NCBI GenBank assembly: GCA_021234155.1
Contig: JAJEKV010000013.1
Span: forward strand, 11,048,271 to 11,112,270
Direction of reading: 5' to 3'
Length of the DNA: 64,000 nt
DNA from: Isoetes taiwanensis
Taxonomy: Eukaryota > Streptophyta > Lycopodiopsida > Isoetales > Isoetaceae
In this document: in pieces, positions 57,811-64,000 of the stretch
Layout: each line of letters begins with the position of its first letter
Numbering within the stretch: position 1 is the stretch's first letter
Position numbers and translations under genes: made by a program
The notes under the pieces: generated by a model
Databases searched by the model: none
Told to the model about the DNA's origin: nothing
What the model saw: the letters and a program-made list of their open reading frames with translations, nothing else

Positions 57811-60230
57811 TTTGTTGAAAGTGTTGGATGGACGGCTCAAGGAGAGCCACCCCGTGACACCTCAAGCTGGCCTCTTATTTGGAGCTTTTGTTCTAGACCG
57901 TTGGACTCTTTGGATTTGATTTTGGCCCTTGATTAAAAGCTGTTGAAATTTAATGCCTACTCAATGCGGCCTCGTGTTATACTTTTTTTTTTCTTTTGCT
58001 TTTTCTTTTCCTTTTCCCTTTTCACATGGCGCTTTAGACGAGAGATTACTGCAAGTTTTCGCTTGAGCTTGTGGAAGCATAGATCGCTTTCTTGCAACCT
58101 CAGGGTAAATTTTATGGGCCCTAAATGTTTTTCTGGTCAAACGAAGGTTGGCTAACTTATGAAAAACGAAAGTATGTAGATTGTTCTTTTGGCAAAATTT
58201 GATAAATAAAGCCCTTTCATTATCTTCCCACTTGGCTAAAATGTAAAGTTTATATGTTATGAAATTCTTGTGTTAGTGATTTTTTCTTGATTGGTACCTA
58301 AAGTGGAACTATTTCACTTCAAATTCTGGGCACTTATCAGTACATTAATGACAATTGATTCAATATGCTTCCATTACGAAATTAACATAGATGTTCAAAG
58401 TATAATTCATAAGGAACAAACAATATTATTTAAAGGAACACACATATTTAATTTGAGGCCAAATGCATCCCAATGGCTAACGGTGCATAGAACCCTTTAG
58501 GATGGTCACTACGTAATATTCTTCATAACGTTTAAACTAAGTAACTTATAGATTCGAATTCAATATCTATCAAAACATGATTGAGGTAGCTAAAGGCGAT
58601 AACTAAATGAAGAAGGCCCATAAATAGATTCGGCATGGCTATTTGATATGATCAGGGTGCACTTAATTAGCTTCAGAGAAAGCGACTCAATATGCCATGC
58701 TGCAGCAAATTCTAGCTAAATCCTAGATGTCCAGAATTCCCCCCTTTTTGGTATGGCTAAATTATTTTTTTCTTAACAAATTACCTTTATTAACTTTAGT
58801 CACGGAATTTGACTAAAGGTCTAAGAAATCGCCATTTGGAAACTTTTAGCCACTCTTTAATACACTGTTACCACCTTGCCTGTATTGCTTTACGGATGTT
58901 GTTGATCGGGCACTTTTGCCTGCCTTCTTCCCATTCATTTTCTTCCCACTTTGCCGCACTTTTTGCTTCAAGGATTTAGTTAAGTTTAGGAAAGTATGTT
59001 CTTCTCCTTCAATCCCTTGGCATTCGAATTTCGCCATAATCCGAGCCACAACCCGGTTCTTTACTTGGTTTTGTGAATGAATCCTTATTTTCTGCAAGGT
59101 TTTTGATCGCTCTCTGCTAGATGGATAGGATAATAAGGTGTCTACTAGGCTTGACTGTCTGGTGACTTCCTTGATTTGGATCTTAAACACGCACTAAAAA
59201 AATAATAGGACCATGGATCAATCATTGTAACACTATGTTGCCGAACTTCCTAAAGCAACGTTGAATCCTGCCTACGAAGTGTGCATATACCACAAAAGTC
59301 TTACTCAACAGATGTGTGACAAGTTAATATAAACTTAGTGATGTCTAAGATTTGTGCACTTTGGTCAGGGGTACAAATTATGCCTTAGATGTCATTCCTT
59401 GAGTGGAGTTGCTAGGGGTTATATTAATGATGAACCCCGACGTAGTAGAACTTTCTGTTGATACGTGTCCATTGTGATCCATTTGGCACAATCCAATATG
59501 GATAGAATAATGAGGTGTCTACTAGGCCCGACTACCTGGTGGCTTCCTGATCTAGGCCTTAAACATGTACTAAAAAAATTAATGGGACCAGGGATCGTCC
59601 AAGGTACTAAAAAAATTAATGGGACCAGGCAGCGCTATAGTGCCCAACTTCCTCAGGCAGGATTGTCCACGCATTCATAACTTTGTTATATTCGAAACAA
59701 GGTGTACCTTGGACTATGTCGGTCGTCGGACCTCGTGATTCCATGGCCAGAGTGTTATGTCCGCACCTCTGTGCACCTCACATTTCGTGCATATGTTAGC
59801 ACCTATAGGCATCTCTTGTTTCATAATCGTCATTTATGAGATTTATGGCGCATACAATTGTGATACATATATATGGCAGCAGAGCCTATAATTTGGAATA
59901 TGATACGTGAACTTGAATACCTAACAAAACTCTAATTTGTTTTCTTTTAACAAAAAAAAACTTGCCATGGTTCCTAGCACCAGCATGACGTGTCACCGAA
60001 ATTGTTGTGCTGAATAAAAGCAAGTACCCTGTTTGAGTCACATGATGCCATAGCTTCGACTATGGTGTCCACAGCCTTCTACTACCAATAAGCACGACTG
60101 GCTCCTCCTAAACCAACGTCTGCTAACTCTGAAAAACTTCTTTCAATTTGGTGATGGAGCTTAATTATGCCTGACAACTCTTTCAACACATGCGATTTAT
60201 TCTAATATCATAATATACTGGTATGATTTG
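57810..60230. repeat. Interval with a dispersed ~150-bp direct repeat
   Basis: About 59118-59270 and 59497-59660 share TGGATAG(G/A)ATAATxAGGTGTCTACTAGG, CTGGTG(A/G)CTTCC, CTTAAACA and AACTTCCT(A/C)A. The second copy has an inner tandem duplication of ACTAAAAAAATTAATGGGACCAGG. A basic 114-codon minus-strand frame (58846-59190) is unassigned. CT-rich runs lie at 57980-58020. Confidence 0.65.
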
Positions 60231-60234
60231 TGCT

Positions 60235-60610
60235 TATGTATAGAAGGAGATTTGACGAGGGCTTTTGAATTTTCCAAATGAATGCCTTGGAGGAATCAAT
60301 TCACATGGACAACAATAGTTGCAGCTTGTGCTCAAGAAGGACAGCTTAGAAAAACTTTCCAACTCTTGCAGAATGTGCTTAAGAAAGTTGTGGTTCCCTG
60401 GAATGCCATGATTACAGGCTATACTGAAGACGAAAAATTGGGCAAGCTCGTCATTTCTTTGAACATATGCTAAAGCAATATGTGGTGCCATGGAATGCTA
60501 TGCTTACAGCTTGCTACGAGCATGAACATAGAGAAGACGTGCTCAAATATTTTAGAGAAATACAACTGAGATTTATAGTATCAAACCAAATCGGATTTGC
60601 AATTGTTTTC
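60235..60610 (+). pseudogene. Pentatricopeptide-repeat (PPR) protein remnant
   Basis: PPR proteins bind organelle RNA, each repeat contacting about one base. Here about three consecutive repeats remain: GDLTRAFEFSK, a stop, then MPWRNQFTWTTIVAACAQ, LRKTFQLLQNVLKKVVVPWN and AMITGYTE. A frameshift near 60446 follows, then ARHFFEHMLKQYVVPWN, AMLTA and VLKYFREIQ. The alternation of W-T-T-I and W-N-A-M repeats is the PLS type used by organelle RNA-editing factors. No E or DYW domain follows. Broken fragment. Confidence 0.88.
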
Positions 60611-60764
60611 CCTTTTATAGTCGCTATGACATGGTTGATGATGGTTTTTATCAGTTTGTGTCCATGATGTAAGACCACTATTTCTTATAACAGGTCTAAA
60701 ATTGGAACGGGTCTCGAAATGCTATTTGCATACTCATCTACCTAAGAAGAAGCTTAGACTAATT

Positions 60765-60990
60765 GCCTCGATTCGCACACGCACACACCATCCCTGAATT
60801 GAGATAAACATATGAATTGGGGTGTCACGCTAGGATAGAGTTTGTCGGTGATGTCAGGGGAAAGATGAGTGCAAAAGGTGTCCAAGATATGAACAAGTCT
60901 GGACACATTATAGTGAGCTGGTCAGACCCGACCAGCCACTGTACACACGGTTTCGGTATGAATGTTGGGATCATACCTTTAGAAAGTCAT
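60765..60990 (+). repeat. Second copy of the repeat at 40770-41040
   Basis: Shares CACACACCA-type text, AATTGAGAT, GAGCTGGTCAGACCC(G/A)ACCAGCCACT and GGGATCATA with the 40.8-kb copy, in the same order. No function seen. Confidence 0.45.
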
Positions 60991-61102
60991 AAACATGCGG
61001 GCTCAACTATGGCCTCAGATACACACCTGACATTTATATGTGTTTTATGATGTATATTTGTATACTTGTACAGCTTATCAGCATCCTTGTTACTGCCATG
61101 GT

Positions 61103-61229
61103 TTTCTCTCAAAAACCCTTTGGGGCGGGGGTTTTTTTATCCAAACAATAATAAGTCTGTTGTGCTTCTTTATTGGGTCCCATGGCCGATTGGTCTTCGT
61201 GGATGATAAAATCATTTCAATTCAATTCA
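61103..61229 (+). mobile_element. LINE 3' tail, third copy
   Basis: GGTTTTCTCTCAAAAACCC, GGGGCGGGGG, TTGGGTCCCATGGCCGATTGG, CGTGGATGATAAAATCA and TTCAATTCAATTCAG: the plus-strand counterpart of the tails at 42 and 47 kb. It ends in a short TTCAA-type repeat. Confidence 0.75.
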
Positions 61230-61239
61230 GTTCATATTA

Positions 61240-62010
61240 TCATATCATCTGGCAACTACTATATGCAGATGATATGGATCTCTTAGCTCACACTCTAGCA
61301 GGTATGCAGCAGCATTTGGATGCATTGAGTATTTTCTATTCGAACACTGGACTGTGAGTCAATTTGGCCAACACCAAGGTGCTCCTGATATCATCTTCGC
61401 GACGATAAAAGCGACTTTCCTTCACTTATCGAGGTCAAGATGTGAAAGTGTTGCAGACATACAAATACTTAGTAGTGGAGTTTACTACTACCACTTACTG
61501 GGATGCGTATCCGACAACAAATGACAACATACTAGAAGACTTTATGCAGTGCAAAACAACTAGTACAGAGCTGATCTTTACAACTGATCTTTACAACTAG
61601 TTCCACCAGCACATTCATTTTGGATTTTCATGGAGCCAGTCCTTTTGTTTGGAACGGAAGTATGGGACCGGTGATATCATTTGCCATCTAGGACAACTTA
61701 AAACTAGTTCAGAAAGCCTTTCTGACTTGGGAAGTTAGAGTTAAGTCCATTGTCCCATATCGAATTCTACTGCAAGAGACTGGGTTCTTATACTTGTTTA
61801 GAGGGATGCTCTAGGACGTCACATGATAGACAGTTAGAAGGTGGAAATATGGGAGATACTCACCTCCAAGAAACCTCGCTGCACAATGGTCATGGATCCA
61901 CAGCCTTAAAGCCTGTTGGAAGGAGAAATGAGCCATTTGATTCTCCAAATGAAATGTGGAGGAACATAGGCGCATATAGGTACAAAATAATGATGACCAT
62001 AATTGCATGA
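61240..62010 (+). mobile_element. LINE reverse-transcriptase fragment with YADD
   Basis: LLYADDMDLLAHT at about 61253-61295 holds the catalytic YADD box. It is followed by LDALSIFYSNTGL, ANTKVLLIS and a YKYL motif near 61462 (family Y-K-Y-L-G), the order of LINE palm motifs. Further on come PVLLFGTEVWDR (about 61630-61665; Y-G-x-E-x-W) and RYSPPRNLAAQWSWIHSLK (about 61850-61910). Frameshifts and stops abound. It is in the same orientation as, and directly after, the LINE tail ending at 61229, so two LINE pieces lie head to tail. Decayed. Confidence 0.85.
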
Positions 62011-62199
62011 AACGGTATCTAGATACATGTTTCTTAAGTTAGCTTTGGGATGCCAAGGCTTTAGAACTACCACAAATATCAAATAAATCCACGCTTGCCA
62101 GGGGTCCACTATGGTACCTGTTAACACATCCGCCTAAGAAGAAGCGAGGCAGAGTTGTGATGGGCATGTGGTCGTGTATGGTGGGGATGATGGTTGGAG

Positions 62200-64000
62200 G
62201 GGGAAATATGAAGCTGCGTCTGCATCATTGGAAGTGGCAGAGGTATTTTCAATGGAAAATGTAATCATTTATTCATTTTAAAAGCATGGTTATCTATGGC
62301 CACACAGTACTATTACTTGTTATTTAGTTTGAAGATGAAACCATATGCTACTTGGTAATCTGCATGCATCTTTGCTAGACATTATAGACATGATCACCCT
62401 ACAAGAGCCTAAGTTAATCCGCGGGAGTCTACTCTCTAAAAAAATTCTGTCATTTGCTCCCTTTCCAGTTTCAGCCTACCTGCAAAAAGAGTTGCTAATC
62501 ATCCTTGGACGAATTGTTTTTGCACACAAACCCCAGCATATATGCTTACTTACTAACAAAATATATGGTATTGCATTCTCTGTACTTGGCTCAAATATAT
62601 ATTCTGCGGCTTTAAGTTCCGACCATAACCCGTGCATGACACCACATCTTGTTGATGCATCTTCTTGATCCATGTCATCACATTCCTATTTGGCATTTGG
62701 TGAAGATAAATGGGCCTCCTTGAGTCTTGACCAGTCCACGCACATTCTGGCATTTTCTCAAAGTATTGAAGGGCATTTTCTAGTTCCCTATTATGTGTTA
62801 ATGGCTCGGTTAATGTCTTTATGTGTTAATGTTTTTTTTTTTTGTGCATTGGATAAAGGCATAATCGTGAGAATATGCTAAATCAAGGGCATGGGATTTT
62901 ACATCTCACACCCCCGTATAGCACGACGCTCCCCATATGCCACATACACGTATAAAAATATGTTTGCGAATGGGAAATACAGTGCCATGAACCATTGCCA
63001 TGCAAGAAATTGTTTTTGCAATCAAACCAGAAGCCGGCAGAAGCTGCACAATCTGTTACAGCACAATCTACATCAAGGTCCACAATTTACCAGACCTAAA
63101 CCAAGGTAGGATATCTGGTAACAAGCAAATCGAAAGCCCAGTCCAAAGCCCAAATCCAAATCCACAGCCCAGTAGAACGAACCGCCGAAGATGATATAAG
63201 AGGGCCTAAAACCATTCCTCATTCTGTGCTTCCTAAAACAAAACTCTTCATGGCAAAAGCGGCAAGCAAAAGGGGCTTCTACATAAGGGGCTTCTACATG
63301 ACACAAATTCAGAGAAGAGTTTCTACCAATAATTTGTGCATCCAACTGATCCATTTGCAATCGGGAAGAAAGGGAAGAACTGAAATAGGAAAAGGTGGAG
63401 TTGCCCTCCAAAATCAGAAGCAAGAAGAAGCAAGAAGCCGCCGAAGATGCCATCGCAGGCCGATTTGGGGAGAGGCAGGCCGTTCGAGCGCCTCCATCGG
63501 GCTGTTCTTAGCAGCCCCAGTGAAGCAAGACCTGCTATTTCGAGCAACCACAAAAAAAAAAAAGAACGCCTCAGACGATAGAGAAAAAAATTTGAAATCC
63601 GCCCACCTACGCCCAAATCTTAGGAAAGAGATATTTTGGGGAGGTAATATGCAGAAATGCTGCAATCAGGAACCCCATTGTGTTTACGCATCCTTTGAAA
63701 TGTATCGCCTCTAAAGAAAAATGTTGTGCACATCCCGGAAACATGGCATTTCATGAAATAATATCCCGTTCAGGCATTAATTAAAACAGACCGTGGGCTT
63801 CTTTTACGAGTCCTTTTCCTGTGCCAGCTGAATCATAGCATTCCAAGTAACAGGTCTTCATTTTTTCGAAAAATTACTTCCCGAAAATTGGTTAGTTTGG
63901 ATCAGCTGCTTAAAGAACTCAATAATAACATGTTTAAGATTTCCACTTCGAATGCATGCAGGGCATCTACCCAAATAACTGGGTAGCATTATCAAGGTGT
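62200..64000. other. No gene identified
   Basis: AT-rich with a T-run at 62830. A 162-codon plus frame (63226-63714) contains a short internal duplication (GGGGCTTCTACAT twice) and Lys-rich stretches and matches no family. Nothing else is supported up to the window end. Confidence 0.4.

Noticed and set aside
63226-63714. 162-codon ORF as a gene
   Set aside because: Low-complexity Lys/Arg-rich sequence with a small internal duplication, no domain and equally open overlapping frames on the other strand.

Overview
The window looks like nuclear DNA of a land plant with a large, repeat-rich genome. Evidence: a sugar-transporter (SWEET) gene fragment with plant exon sizes, a plant UPL5-like HECT ubiquitin-ligase pseudogene, a PLS-type pentatricopeptide-repeat remnant, the last exon of a plant-type glycosylasparaginase, a Ty3/gypsy chromovirus, several LINE remnants, tRNA-derived SINEs, a Helitron end and a short insert of plastid 16S rRNA DNA. 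A fern or other seed-free plant is possible, but that is a guess. No complete, intact gene of known function was found; nearly everything recognisable is truncated or broken.

Layout. 1-1.7 kb: roughly 200-bp repeats, each carrying a 68-bp foldback ending in GGATCACACC. 2.5-4.1 kb: a decayed minus-strand gene resembling DUF7869 transposon proteins. 5.5-16.1 kb: a GC-richer mosaic with about twenty short palindromes built on AATTGGGC..GCCCAATT, one long foldback, and two plausible small spliced genes of unknown function whose predicted introns contain the palindromes. 14.8-15.9 kb: a LINE (minus). 16.15-17.25 kb: integrase and chromodomain of a Ty3/gypsy element, then its LTR start. 17.3-22.0 kb and 33.7-35.5 kb: two related blocks (AGATTCC-rich array plus a 0.6-kb repeat). 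27-37 kb: AT-rich, with exon-like pieces on the minus strand that I cannot name. 37.7-39.3 kb: UPL5-like pseudogene.

41.8-47.4 kb: dense retroposons (LINE 3' ends, a 469-bp poly(A) retroposon with a perfect 12-bp target duplication inside a SINE, tandem repeats). 47.85-48.9 kb: four clean SWEET exons without the first exons. 53.06 kb: Helitron 3' terminus. 54.58-54.76 kb: last exon of an N4-(beta-N-acetylglucosaminyl)-L-asparaginase. 55.0-56.45 kb: a 413-codon ORF of unknown family followed by a purine tract and a short LTR-like segment. 57.5-57.8 kb: plastid 16S insert next to a second copy of its flank lacking the insert. 60.2-62.2 kb: PPR remnant and back-to-back LINE fragments. The genes do not form a pathway or operon; what links them is insertion, duplication and decay.
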